Positions 53,213 to 63,247 of a stretch of DNA of 64,000 nt are shown piece by piece. The notes below the pieces were generated by a model. It saw nothing but the letters and a program-made list of their open reading frames with translations. It did no database searches and was not told where the DNA came from. This stretch comes from Xanthocytophaga flava (GTDB lineage: Bacteria; Bacteroidota; Bacteroidia; Cytophagales; 172606-1). The translations under genes and the position numbers were made by a program. The stretch spans positions 62,001 to 126,000 of the forward strand of contig JASJOS010000001.1 of NCBI GenBank assembly GCA_030068525.1. The letters are read 5' to 3'. Each line of letters starts with the position of its first letter. Positions within the stretch are counted from its first letter, which is position 1.

Positions 53213-54469
53213 CTAATAAATAGCAGCAGCTACCACCAGGCCAATTATTGCGAGAGTAGAGAATACGATAGAATATAGAAACAAAAAGGTAAAGATTTTA
53301 AAAGAAGTACGAAACCATCCCTGCTTATACACTTTATAGAAAGCCACCCAAATATAAAGTAAGATCAAAGGAACAATTATACCACTCGGATTGAGGTTTT
53401 CAAATTCATTACTCAACACAATATCTATGGCAATCAGAAAAAACATAAAGGCATGTAAATGCAACATAAATATCAGGTGTTCAATATATAACCGTTTCCT
53501 CCTGATATAGAGAAATTTCATTACCATAGCCATAAATGGAAGCATCACAAACATAAAAATGGGGGCCTTATCCCACATCTCAGCAATAAACTCCTCCTTA
53601 CTTCCGTCAGTCCAGCGCGACAATCTATTTATTTTCATCCGATTCCAATAATTATCCTCCCAACGCAACGAGTCCAAGATATCTTTTTCAGATAGTGCAG
53701 GATTCTTCACCAACTTTGTTAACAAGCCTAACTCGCCAAACTTACCACTATTATCATTATCCTCATCATCAGTGTCATCATTATTATTCCTACTATCATC
53801 ATTCCCTTCCTGATCGCTATTTTCGCTATCTTTATTGGTATCGGTCTTCCATTTAAAATTTGTTTTTACCTTTTTCTTTCCTTCTTTCGCAGGTAAAACT
53901 TCTTCTCCAAGATTCAGATTCAGGGAGTCTTCATTATTGCTACTACTGTCCTTCTCTCCTTTTTTAATAGCTTCGTCGATAAATCCTCCCAGCTTTTCAT
54001 TTAATGTCAGATTCTGTAACGCATTTTTAATCTGTTCCCTTTGGGTGGCAGGAATATCTGTTGGCAACTCCCTTATTACTGCATTCCGGATTGAATCTGC
54101 CTGTTCCTGTTTCAACGCTTGTTCTTTGCGTTCATCATGTTTATTTTCCTTAGCAGTATAATACGCAATAATAGAAAAGCAAATCACACTAATAAAGAAA
54201 TATAATCGTAGCGGAGGCATATATCGCATACGTTTCCCATTAATAAACTCATTGGTCAGATGGCCTGGTTTGAATAGAAAAGGAACTACAGTCTGAAACC
54301 ATCGGGAATCCCAGGAAACAAAATCACTGACAACCTCATATATCAAAGTACCAAAAGAAATAACCTTCGTTGTGTTTTCCTGCCCACACTGTGCACAGAA
54401 GTTATCTGCTTCACTTAAAATATGCTGGCAATTGGGACAAATAAATTGTTTGCGATGTGTTTCGTGCAT
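53213..54469 (-). CDS. DUF3667 membrane protein with zinc ribbon
   Basis: The 418-residue protein opens with a zinc-ribbon (CPNCQHILSEADNFCAQCGQ, two C-x2-C pairs, residues 11-30). A hydrophobic domain typical of DUF3667 follows (about 40-110: SWDSRWFQTVVPFLFKPGHLT, a membrane helix near 92). The middle is a long acidic Asp/Asn/Glu-rich linker (about 205-245) and the end has about four membrane helices (about 305-418). Function is unknown. The protein is a typical Bacteroidota family member. It is a single-gene unit. Confidence 0.85.
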   Translation of the reverse strand: MHETHRKQFICPNCQHILSEADNFCAQCGQENTTKVISFGTLIYEVVSDFVSWDSRWFQTVVPFLFKPGHLTNEFINGKRMRYMPPLRLYFFISVICFSIIAYYTAKENKHDERKEQALKQEQADSIRNAVIRELPTDIPATQREQIKNALQNLTLNEKLGGFIDEAIKKGEKDSSSNNEDSLNLNLGEEVLPAKEGKKKVKTNFKWKTDTNKDSENSDQEGNDDSRNNNDDTDDEDNDNSGKFGELGLLTKLVKNPALSEKDILDSLRWEDNYWNRMKINRLSRWTDGSKEEFIAEMWDKAPIFMFVMLPFMAMVMKFLYIRRKRLYIEHLIFMLHLHAFMFFLIAIDIVLSNEFENLNPSGIIVPLILLYIWVAFYKVYKQGWFRTSFKIFTFLFLYSIVFSTLAIIGLVVAAAIY

Positions 54470-54774
54470 ATATACTAGTAAGTATCTTCCATAGTAACCC
54501 CGTACAGAAAATCATACTCGATTATCTGTAATAGCCCATGTTTTACATAGCTATTTCTTTACTATATAAGTGGGAATTCAAATCTACATTAAAAATTTAA
54601 TATCTGATAGTCTCTTAGCTACCTCCACATTAGGTAACCGGTTCTTTTCATTGAAATGTTAGTCAAATCTGTATCTGCGTAACTTTTTAACTGATTTTGA
54701 AGAAAACGACTGCCTGATAGGAGTTAATTTTAAACCGTTGATTAATCCCCAACAGCTTACTAATTATATCAGCT
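54470..54774. other. Intergenic region between divergent envelope genes
   Basis: This 305-bp tract contains no gene or hairpin I can support. Confidence 0.4.
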
Positions 54775-55863
54775 ATGGATATGAAAAAAAATATACTTTA
54801 TCTTCTTGTCTGTGCTTTCTTATCTGGTGGAATTCAAACATTGCAGGCACAAAATAAAACAGCGGCAGATAAAACAGATATCGAGTACGAATTACAGTTT
54901 GATGATCCGTATGATATCAATAAGATGTGGTTAAACTTTTATCCATTTTATGTAGATGCATTTACCACAGACTTTAATGTAGGATTTGGCGCTCAAGTGA
55001 ATTATTTCTGGAAAAACAAATTTGATTTTCACGCACATGCCCGAACAACTTACGCCCGATTCTCGGATTTCTCAAAACTTAGTGGTACGAAGAATGCTGC
55101 AATGAAAATTAACGATGATACTACCCGTATCACTCTCAATAAACTAAATGGGTATTATTATCTTGAATTGGGAGCTACCTATCACTTTAAAGACGAAGAA
55201 GCTACAGGAGAATCAAAAATCGTAGTATACACAAATCGGTATAGCGATAGAAAATGGGCAGCATCTGTACCAGAATATATTAAGGTAGCATCTAAGGTGC
55301 GTAAAATAATGGGTATCAGAGCTGGCGGGTATTACTGGAGTTCGTCAACCAATTTAGGTTATGCATTAGACAAACAAGGTGTAAATCTGATTAGCACAAC
55401 TGGTAATATATTACAAACCAATGCCCAACTATATACAAATATTAAATCTGCAGGTGCATATACAGGTTTTCAACTTACCCGAATCCGAAATGTAGTAGTT
55501 AAGCCTAAAAAATACGATGTAGCCACCAATGATCTTATATTCTCAGCATATGCAGATATTATCTATGCGCCATTTGTACAGGTAGAGGACGTGGCATTTC
55601 AATATAAGAAAGTAGAAACAAGCCAGATACTTTACAACGAACTATACCCTGTATCAAATGTAAAATTAAAACATCTGGGATTCCGTTTAGGGATGGAGGG
55701 TTTATTTAATCGTGAGCTATCCTGGACATACGGAGCCGAGCTTGGTTTTCGACCATCATTACAATCAAGAGGATTTTATGCAAACATCCATGTAGGTTTC
55801 GCTTTTGCATCTAAAATGCAGCAAAAACGTCAGGCATATCAGGTAGATCCTAAAGGCAAATAA
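54775..55863 (+). CDS. Exported beta-strand-rich outer-membrane-type protein
   Basis: The 362-residue product (ATG 54775; ATG 54781 is equally possible) has a signal peptide (about 3-26, ending LQAQNK). The mature part shows alternating strands with aromatic residues (WLNFYPFYVDAFTTDFNVGFG, YYLELGATYHF, GFRLGMEGLF) and ends GKMQQKR-like polar residues after a final barrel strand (ANIHVGFAFAS). It is probably an outer-membrane barrel of unknown family. It converges with tsaD with a long shared hairpin. Confidence 0.7.
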   Translation: MDMKKNILYLLVCAFLSGGIQTLQAQNKTAADKTDIEYELQFDDPYDINKMWLNFYPFYVDAFTTDFNVGFGAQVNYFWKNKFDFHAHARTTYARFSDFSKLSGTKNAAMKINDDTTRITLNKLNGYYYLELGATYHFKDEEATGESKIVVYTNRYSDRKWAASVPEYIKVASKVRKIMGIRAGGYYWSSSTNLGYALDKQGVNLISTTGNILQTNAQLYTNIKSAGAYTGFQLTRIRNVVVKPKKYDVATNDLIFSAYADIIYAPFVQVEDVAFQYKKVETSQILYNELYPVSNVKLKHLGFRLGMEGLFNRELSWTYGAELGFRPSLQSRGFYANIHVGFAFASKMQQKRQAYQVDPKGK

Positions 55864-55917
55864 GTGATGTGATACTATTTTTGAGATCTGTATATATCTT
55901 CTAGGAAACTCTTCCAC

Positions 55918-55969
55918 GCCATCAACATAAGTAATAAGGTTTATTATTTATGTTGATGGCTTCTTTATA
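55918..55969. terminator. Long hairpin terminator between convergent genes
   Basis: A 13-bp stem GCCATCAACATAA/TTATGTTGATGGC (55918-55930 with 55948-55960) extends inward by TAATAA/TTATTA. It is followed by TTCTTTATA on the plus strand. Confidence 0.75.
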
Positions 55970-55997
55970 AGTCTTACAAAATCTACTGAGATTACTT

Positions 55998-56996
55998 TTA
56001 CCAACTCATACGAGGCAAAGCACTGACATCTTGCCCACAGAAATGCCCTTTTAGAGCTTTATAATAAGCAGCCATGGCAATCATGGCAGCATTATCTGTA
56101 CAATATTCAAACTTTGGAATATATACGTTCCAGTCAAGCTTTTTCCCTTCTTCCTGAAGCGATTTACGAAGCCCACTGTTTGCAGATACTCCGCCTGCAA
56201 TTGCAATTTCACGAATACCTGTTTCTTTTGCCGCTTTCTTTAGTTTCCGCAATAAAATCTGCACTAATGTATGCTGTATACTCGCACAGATATCTGCCAT
56301 ATTTTCATGAATGAATGCTTCCTCTTTGGTAGTTTCTTTTTTTAGAAAATACATAAATGCAGTTTTTATTCCACTAAAGGAATAATCATATCCAGGCATT
56401 TCTACCAGAGGAAAAGCAAAACGGAGCGGATCTCCAGTCTGAGCATATTTATCAATCAGAGGGCCTCCGGGATAAGGCAAGTTCAATAACTTGGCCGTTT
56501 TATCAAATGCCTCTCCAACCGCATCATCCTGAGTCTGTCCAATAATTTCCATACTCAGGTGATCTGTCACTTTTACAATCTGTGTATGCCCTCCACTAAC
56601 CGTCAGGCATAAAAATGGAAACTTTGGTTGAGGATCGTCAATAAAGTGAGCCAGAATATGAGCCTGCATATGATGGACGTCAATCAAAGGTATACTCAGT
56701 CCTAAAGCCATAGCCTTTGCAAAGGAAGTCCCAACCAGCAATGCTCCTAGTAACCCAGGGCCCCTAGTAAATGCAATTGCGTTCAATTCACTTTTTGTTA
56801 CTTGCGCATCGGTTAAGCTTTTTTCAACAACAGGAATTATCTGCTGCTGATGAGCACGAGAAGCAAGTTCAGGTACAACACCACCATACTTTTGATGAAT
56901 TGCCTGAGTAGCAATCACATTGGAGAGGATTTTCCCATCCTGCAATACCGCAGCAGAAGTTTCATCACAAGAGGATTCAATAGCAAGAATAATCAT
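55998..56996 (-). CDS. tsaD: tRNA N6-adenosine threonylcarbamoyltransferase
   Basis: The 332-residue enzyme is TsaD (Gcp/Kae1). It begins MIILAIESSCDETSAAVLQDG and has the iron-binding HHMQAH motif (His109 and His113), FDKTAKLLNLPYPGGPLID, an IAGGVSANSGLR nucleotide-site segment and YCTDNAAMIAMAAY. It transfers the threonylcarbamoyl group to A37 of ANN-decoding tRNAs with TsaB, TsaE and TsaC. It is divergent from tamB, an arrangement seen often in Bacteroidota. Confidence 0.98.
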   Translation of the reverse strand: MIILAIESSCDETSAAVLQDGKILSNVIATQAIHQKYGGVVPELASRAHQQQIIPVVEKSLTDAQVTKSELNAIAFTRGPGLLGALLVGTSFAKAMALGLSIPLIDVHHMQAHILAHFIDDPQPKFPFLCLTVSGGHTQIVKVTDHLSMEIIGQTQDDAVGEAFDKTAKLLNLPYPGGPLIDKYAQTGDPLRFAFPLVEMPGYDYSFSGIKTAFMYFLKKETTKEEAFIHENMADICASIQHTLVQILLRKLKKAAKETGIREIAIAGGVSANSGLRKSLQEEGKKLDWNVYIPKFEYCTDNAAMIAMAAYYKALKGHFCGQDVSALPRMSW

Positions 56997-57309
56997 ATAA
57001 TTTTACGGTCAGTATGTCCGTTCGGAAGTAAAATAGAAATATAGTCCAAATGGTACATCTGTGATTCAACTTAATAAACAAGTATCTTACTAAAAAAGAT
57101 ACTATTTTCTTTCATTATTTGTTATCTTGGAACGAGATTTGAAAGTGAAAAATTCAATATATACGAGATATCCTACGTTTATAAATTTAGCTAAGTAAAA
57201 TTTGAACCAGGCACTATAGAAACACAAAATTATTCTATTTTATAATCCTGAGAGCAACCATCAAAAATAAAACACTGACTAAAGTTCAGATAGAAAGTAC
57301 ATACCTAGA
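56997..57309. other. Divergent promoter region between tsaD and tamB-like gene
   Basis: The 313-bp region must contain both promoters. The plus-strand TAAAATTTG near 57195 is close to, but not exactly, a TAnnTTTG box. No gene is visible. Confidence 0.4.
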
Positions 57310-60300
57310 ATGTGGCAGTTTGTTAAGAAATTTATTGCACGAATTGTTTACTCAATACCCATATGGTTATTAGTGGTATTGGGGCTTCTTGCTGCTTTAC
57401 AAACGACTACAGTCCAAACGTATCTGGCTGGTCACGCAACAAAATATCTATCAGACAAGGTAGGTTTCCCCATTTATGTCGATTACCTCAACATTCGCTG
57501 GCCAGATTATGTAGTATTGCGCAATGTTAGCATTTTAGATCGCGAAAACCAACGAATGATTGAAGCAGGAGAAGTACAGGTTGATTTTAAGTGGTCAACT
57601 CTAATCGATGGAAAAAATATTTACATTGATAAAGTTATTCTAAGGAATGCACATGTTCGGTTAATCAAAAGCAAAAAAACAAACGAATTAAATATAGATG
57701 AATTTGTTGCTACTGTTGATAGTATTTTAAATCCGCCTCGAAAAACCAAACGCGTAGGCCCCGCACCAATCTTTCAAATAGATCAAGCCTGGCTTAATAA
57801 TGTCCAGTTCTCTTATAATGATCAACGCGAAGACACTATTAGGGAAGGGTTTGATTACTATCACTTCACTATTGATAGTATACAGGCAGTGGCACATCAA
57901 TTACGTTTTGTAGCAGATACTGTCCAAACCACTGTCGAAAACCTACAAGGACAGGATAATCGTACCAACCTCGATATTCATAGGCTCTCTACAAACTTCC
58001 TGTATACCAAACATATAATAGAACTTGCCCAGTTACGACTTGATATTGGCAATAGTACTATTCGGGAGCGTATTGCATTCAAATATGACAGACCAGCTGA
58101 TTTGAGTGATTTTGTTGAGAAAACATTTATGAATGCAGATCTTAACGAGACTCGTATTTACTCAAAAGATCTGGCATTGTTTGCACCCTACCTCAACCGA
58201 TATGAAGAATATTGGTCTGTATCAGGCCACTTTAATGGTCTGGTTGGAAGATTCCGTCTACGAAATGCCAATCTACAATTTGGAGAGAAAAGCCGAATTA
58301 ATGGAAATATTAGCTTTGAGGGATTACCTAATTTTAAGGAAACACTAATAGATTTTGATCTTAAACCATCAGTAGTGGTTATCACTGATCTGCAACAGTA
58401 TCTTGACAGTGCATCATTTCGGACGTCCCGAAAATTTGGTACCATTCATTTATCTGGTAAATTCTTAGGATTCCCTGAGGATTTTGTAGCCAATGGCACT
58501 TTTGATACTGATTTAGGAACAATCATTTCAGATATTAACCTGAAAAACAAATCCAATACTGCCTACAAAGGACATCTAACTACGCGCAACTTTGACTTAG
58601 GCACATTTTTGGGAGAACCTAAAACGGTTCAACATCTGGATATGGACGGAGAAATAGAAGGTCAAGGCCTTAAAATGAAAGATGCCAATCTGCAATTAAA
58701 GGCTAATATTAGTCGGCTGGGTTATAAATCGTATGACTACAATACTATTACAGTAGATGGCAAATTAAGCAAACAACAGTTTAATGGTAGTCTGTCTATA
58801 AAAGATACTAATCTTATCTTTGATGCCAAAGGAGAAATAGATTTAAGGAATAACCACAATTTAGTCAATATTGAGGCAGATCTTCAGAAAGCTGACCTGA
58901 AAGCATTGAATCTTACCTCTAAAGATGCTACTATCCGTACTCAACTTCACATCAACAGCCGGGGTCTGAAACTTGATGACATTGTAGGTGATGCCATCTT
59001 TACAAACGGCTATGTGCTCTACAATAATAAAGATCTTGTTATTGATTCGTTACAAATACATTCAGTCAAAGATTCAGGTCAACGAATATTTAATGTTCGT
59101 TCCAGCTTTGCCAATATAGACGCTGAAGGTAATTTTGATTTTACGCGTCTAAGTACAGACTTTCAGAACTTGGTAAAAGAGTATCAACTCAATTTTAGCA
59201 ACAACGCAAAAGAAATTAAGAGATATTATAGCAGTAAGGAGAAAAATAAAGGACCACGTTATAGCCTGGATTACAATGTATTTCTTAGAGATATAAATCC
59301 AGTACTACTAATGTTTTATCCGGACTGGTCTATATCACGAAATACAACGATAGAAGGTTCATTTTCACAAGGACGCTCTGCACGGGTATCTCTACACTCC
59401 AACATTGATACTCTCTCCTATAAAAATAATATTTTCTATGCTAATGAAGTAGATGTCAACAGCTCAAAACTATCAGATTCAACAACGGTTCTCGCTGTTA
59501 CCTATCTGCAATCTAAAAAGCAGAAAATTGGTGCTACCCAAACTGAGAATATGGCGTTAGAAGCTGTATGGAATGGAAAACATATTGAGTTTTCCAGTAA
59601 GATACAGCAGCCTAGCAATTCTAATTATGCAGATCTTCGTGGTGATGTCGAATTTCAGTCTGATCAGATTAGCTTAAAATTTAAGCCTTCACATTTTCAG
59701 ATTTTTAAAAATGTCTGGCATATAGATACTACGAACCTGATTACTATCCAAAATCGCAATATTAATTTTAATGATCTTCAATTTACAAACCAGTATCAGT
59801 TTATAAGTTTAGACGGAACACTTTCTGAAGATTCGACAAAAGCATTACGCCTTTCCTTAAAAGAATTTGGACTTCAGGCTCTCAATCCATTAGTTGATCA
59901 TGAACTGGGAGGTGCTGTTAATGGATTTATTGAAATCAAAGACTTTTATAAAAACAGAAGCATAGAGAGTGAACTTACAATTGAAGAACTGGTTGTTGAT
60001 AAATTTCTGGTAGGTGATATTATTGGCGAATCACACTGGAATGAAGAGACCCAAAAGGTGAATGCTAATTATCAAGTCTATCGCATGGATCAGCGGATTG
60101 TACGCTTGTATGGTATATACAATCCTCAGGCTACCGAAAATGCAATGGATATGCAGATCATTCTAGATAGGGCTAACCTGGAAATATTAGAACCTTTCTT
60201 TAAAGATCAGGTTTCCCGTCTGGGTGGTACGGCTAGTGGAACACTAAGCTTAACAGGAACTTTTTCCAGTCCTATACTCAATGGTGAAGTCAATGTTTAT

Positions 60301-61875
60301 AATGGAAGGTTCCGATATAACTACCTGAATACATTCTACTATTTTGACGATAAAGTTCATTTTAGCCCCAATGAAATCGGAGTTAAGAATCTACAACTCC
60401 GGGATGAAGATGAAAATATTGCAGTAATCAATGGTGGTGTGTTCCATGATGGTTTCAAAAATTTTGTATTAAGCCTCACAGGTCGTATGCGGAACTTTAA
60501 GGTTTTGAACACGACATTAAAAGACAATGATCTATTTTATGGAACGGCCTATGTAACTGGAGATTTGTCATTGCTGGGCGCTATTGAAAATTTAACCATA
60601 CGGGCTAATGCACGAAGCAATAAGGGAACAAAAATAGCAATTCCAATTTCTGACACCCGTACTATCTCCCAACAGGATTTTATCAGCTTTGCGACCAAGA
60701 CAAAACCATCTGCAACACTGACAGAAAAAGACAAAAGGGAACAAGTGGATCTCACAGGTGTGTTAATGGATTTTAATTTTGATATCACTCCAGATGCATG
60801 GTGCGAAATCATTTTTGATGAAAAGGCTGGTGACATCATACGTGGAAATGGAAGTGGGCGAATCCGAATGGAAATTGATACAAAAGGAGATTTCCGTATG
60901 TTTGGTAACTATACAATCAATAAAGGTGCTTATAACTTTACTCTTCTGAATGCTGTTAATAAGGCATTTACTATTGAGCCCGGTGGAACTGTCTCCTGGT
61001 CAGGAGATCCTTACGGTGGTATTCTGGATATTAATGCTATCTATACACAGTCAGCCTCTATTCTACCTATTATTACCAGTGATGTAAATAAGCTATCAGC
61101 ACAGGAGCAGATGGAAGCCCGCAAGCATTATCCGGTAACTGTGCAAATGAGACTAACTGGTAATCTTTTATCTCCAAAAATCGGACTGGGTATAGACTTT
61201 AAAAATTTTCCTCAAAATTCACAGTTTTATGTGAATGTAATGGATTTCAAAAACCGCATCTCTGTAAATGAACAAGAGCTTAATAAACAAGTATTCAGTC
61301 TTCTGATCTTACAACGACTTTCTGCTGAAAACTTTAGTGGTCTGGGACAAGGTACAGTTACTAGTAGTATTAGCGAGCTTCTTACTAATCAACTCAGTTA
61401 CTGGGCATCTCAGGTAAATGAAAATCTGGAAGTAGACCTCAACCTCAACGGTTTGGATTCTGATGCATGGAATGCGCTTCAGCTACGATTAAGTTATGCA
61501 CTACTGGATGGAAGATTGCGTATAACTCGGGATGGTGGCTTTACCACTGTACAAAGTACAACAGACCCAACTGCACGAGCAGTAAGTGTAATTGGTGACT
61601 GGACTATTGAGTATATCCTAAATAAGAGCGGATCACTACGTGTGAAGATGTTTAACCGCAACTCTCAGAATATCATGGGAACAACATCTACTACTACAAC
61701 AGGTGTAGTAGCAGGATTTAGTTTATTACATACAGAAAGTTTTAATTCACTATGGGAATTATTTCACTCTAAACGTAAAGAACGCAGTGAACCAGAAAAA
61801 CCTGCAGAGAGTGAAGCCCCAAATAAAGTACCCCCATCTACCTCTCAGTTAAATAGTAACCGACAACAGAAATAA
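57310..61875 (+). CDS. tamB: TamB/DUF490 family translocation and assembly module protein
   Basis: The 1521-residue protein begins with an N-terminal membrane anchor (about 13-31, IPIWLLVVLGLLAALQTT), then a long strand-rich AsmA/TamB-like domain with repeated L-x-G-x-L-x steps and the C-terminal TamB (DUF490) domain (about 1100-1470: LTGNLLSPKIGLGIDFKNFPQN, NVMDFKNRISVNEQELNKQVFSLL, SAENFSGLGQGTVTSSISELLTNQL). TamB-like proteins span the periplasm and move lipids or help outer-membrane protein assembly. The C-terminal tail is Pro/Ser/Asn-rich. It is next to tsaD in divergent orientation. Confidence 0.93.
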   Translation: MWQFVKKFIARIVYSIPIWLLVVLGLLAALQTTTVQTYLAGHATKYLSDKVGFPIYVDYLNIRWPDYVVLRNVSILDRENQRMIEAGEVQVDFKWSTLIDGKNIYIDKVILRNAHVRLIKSKKTNELNIDEFVATVDSILNPPRKTKRVGPAPIFQIDQAWLNNVQFSYNDQREDTIREGFDYYHFTIDSIQAVAHQLRFVADTVQTTVENLQGQDNRTNLDIHRLSTNFLYTKHIIELAQLRLDIGNSTIRERIAFKYDRPADLSDFVEKTFMNADLNETRIYSKDLALFAPYLNRYEEYWSVSGHFNGLVGRFRLRNANLQFGEKSRINGNISFEGLPNFKETLIDFDLKPSVVVITDLQQYLDSASFRTSRKFGTIHLSGKFLGFPEDFVANGTFDTDLGTIISDINLKNKSNTAYKGHLTTRNFDLGTFLGEPKTVQHLDMDGEIEGQGLKMKDANLQLKANISRLGYKSYDYNTITVDGKLSKQQFNGSLSIKDTNLIFDAKGEIDLRNNHNLVNIEADLQKADLKALNLTSKDATIRTQLHINSRGLKLDDIVGDAIFTNGYVLYNNKDLVIDSLQIHSVKDSGQRIFNVRSSFANIDAEGNFDFTRLSTDFQNLVKEYQLNFSNNAKEIKRYYSSKEKNKGPRYSLDYNVFLRDINPVLLMFYPDWSISRNTTIEGSFSQGRSARVSLHSNIDTLSYKNNIFYANEVDVNSSKLSDSTTVLAVTYLQSKKQKIGATQTENMALEAVWNGKHIEFSSKIQQPSNSNYADLRGDVEFQSDQISLKFKPSHFQIFKNVWHIDTTNLITIQNRNINFNDLQFTNQYQFISLDGTLSEDSTKALRLSLKEFGLQALNPLVDHELGGAVNGFIEIKDFYKNRSIESELTIEELVVDKFLVGDIIGESHWNEETQKVNANYQVYRMDQRIVRLYGIYNPQATENAMDMQIILDRANLEILEPFFKDQVSRLGGTASGTLSLTGTFSSPILNGEVNVYNGRFRYNYLNTFYYFDDKVHFSPNEIGVKNLQLRDEDENIAVINGGVFHDGFKNFVLSLTGRMRNFKVLNTTLKDNDLFYGTAYVTGDLSLLGAIENLTIRANARSNKGTKIAIPISDTRTISQQDFISFATKTKPSATLTEKDKREQVDLTGVLMDFNFDITPDAWCEIIFDEKAGDIIRGNGSGRIRMEIDTKGDFRMFGNYTINKGAYNFTLLNAVNKAFTIEPGGTVSWSGDPYGGILDINAIYTQSASILPIITSDVNKLSAQEQMEARKHYPVTVQMRLTGNLLSPKIGLGIDFKNFPQNSQFYVNVMDFKNRISVNEQELNKQVFSLLILQRLSAENFSGLGQGTVTSSISELLTNQLSYWASQVNENLEVDLNLNGLDSDAWNALQLRLSYALLDGRLRITRDGGFTTVQSTTDPTARAVSVIGDWTIEYILNKSGSLRVKMFNRNSQNIMGTTSTTTTGVVAGFSLLHTESFNSLWELFHSKRKERSEPEKPAESEAPNKVPPSTSQLNSNRQQK

Positions 61876-62046
61876 TCCTTTTACATACATTACTGTCATC
61901 AAACTGCTAGTTACTAGTGTGATTGAGAGTTTACCTTTTTAGCCTATTCCGATTAACATTAAAAATAGTATCTTGCCAAGTAGGCATATACTTCTGTTTC
62001 AATTAATGAAAATCTGATACTCATTCACTTTTAAATCATTATTATC

Positions 62047-63156
62047 ATGGGACTCTGGGATAAACTAACCAATGAATTTATTGATATTATTGAGTGGCTT
62101 GATCCTACCAATGACACATTGGTCTGGCGCTTTCCACGCTATCAGAACGAGATTAAGAATGGAGCTAAACTGATTGTACGGGAATCACAGGTTGCTGTAT
62201 TTATCAATGAGGGGAAAGTTGCTGATATATTTAAGCCTGGTACTTACGAGCTTACCACACAAAACCTGCCTATTTTGTCTACTTTACGTGGTTGGAAATA
62301 TGGGTTTAACAGTCCATTCAAAGCGGAAGTATATTTTATCAATACCAAACAGTTTACCAACCAGAAATGGGGTACTAAAAATCCTCTCATGTTACGTGAC
62401 CCGGAATTTGGACCTATGCGGTTACGGGCATTTGGAAGTTATGCCTTTCGTGTCAACGCAGAAGATCCTACCCGCTTTCTGACTGAGATAGTCGGAACGG
62501 ATGGAGATTTTAATATGGACGAAATCAACGAGCAATTACGTAATGTAATTGCCAGCCGTTTTGCAGACATATTGGGAGAAGCAAAAATCCCGGCATTAGA
62601 TCTGGTAAGTAATTATGATGAATTATCCAGATTTATTACTGAACGCATCCATGATGATTTTAATGAATATGGACTAAAGGTTACTAAGCTTTTGGTAGAA
62701 AATATTTCGTTACCACCAGAAGTCGAAGCAGCGCTGGATAAACGTACCAGTATGGGTGTTATAGGCAATCTGAACGCTTATACACAATTTCAAATGGCGA
62801 ATGGCCTTGAAAAGGGAGGTTCAGGAACAGATGCGGCTTCTATGGGAATGGGCTTTGCCATGGCAAATCAAATGGCACAGAATATGAACCTGAATCAGCA
62901 AAGTTTTGGTAATGTAAATGCGAATGCAGGTGGCACACCTCCTCCACTTCCGGCATCTGCTACTTTCTTCATTGCAGTCAATGGGCAACAACAGGGACCA
63001 TTTGATATGAACAAACTGAAAGAAATGGCTCAGCAAGGTGCATTAACCCGTGAGACGTTGGTATGGAAACAAGGTATGGCAGCCTGGCAAAAAGCACATG
63101 AGGTATCAGATGTATCTCCATTATTTGCCTCAATGCCTCCTCCACTTCCTGGTTAA
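62047..63156 (+). CDS. SPFH domain / GYF_2 domain protein
   Basis: The 369-residue protein has an SPFH/virion-core domain (about 25-235: NEIKNGAKLIVRESQVAVFI, KPGTYELTTQNLP, FGSYAFRV, EYGLKVTKLLVENISLPPEVE). A linker rich in Gly, Ala, Met and Asn follows, then PPPLP and a GYF_2 domain (about 302-355: FFIAVNGQQQGPFDMNKLKEMAQQGAL, LVWKQGMAAWQKA). Many relatives carry a zinc ribbon at the end, but here a GYF_2 domain takes its place. It lacks a signal or membrane helix and may scaffold membranes. The C-terminus ends with a second PPPLP. Confidence 0.88.
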   Translation: MGLWDKLTNEFIDIIEWLDPTNDTLVWRFPRYQNEIKNGAKLIVRESQVAVFINEGKVADIFKPGTYELTTQNLPILSTLRGWKYGFNSPFKAEVYFINTKQFTNQKWGTKNPLMLRDPEFGPMRLRAFGSYAFRVNAEDPTRFLTEIVGTDGDFNMDEINEQLRNVIASRFADILGEAKIPALDLVSNYDELSRFITERIHDDFNEYGLKVTKLLVENISLPPEVEAALDKRTSMGVIGNLNAYTQFQMANGLEKGGSGTDAASMGMGFAMANQMAQNMNLNQQSFGNVNANAGGTPPPLPASATFFIAVNGQQQGPFDMNKLKEMAQQGALTRETLVWKQGMAAWQKAHEVSDVSPLFASMPPPLPG

Positions 63157-63182
63157 TCATCTCTATTCTTTTAAAATTATGC

Positions 63183-63220
63183 TACACACGATTTAGAGAT
63201 CCCCCTTTAAATCGTGTGTA
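63183..63220 (+). terminator. Hairpin after the SPFH gene
   Basis: A perfect 13-bp stem TACACACGATTTA/TAAATCGTGTGTA with a 12-base loop. The downstream T tract is weak. Confidence 0.6.
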
Positions 63221-63247
63221 ACTATTTATAATCAACCCGCTTAACCT

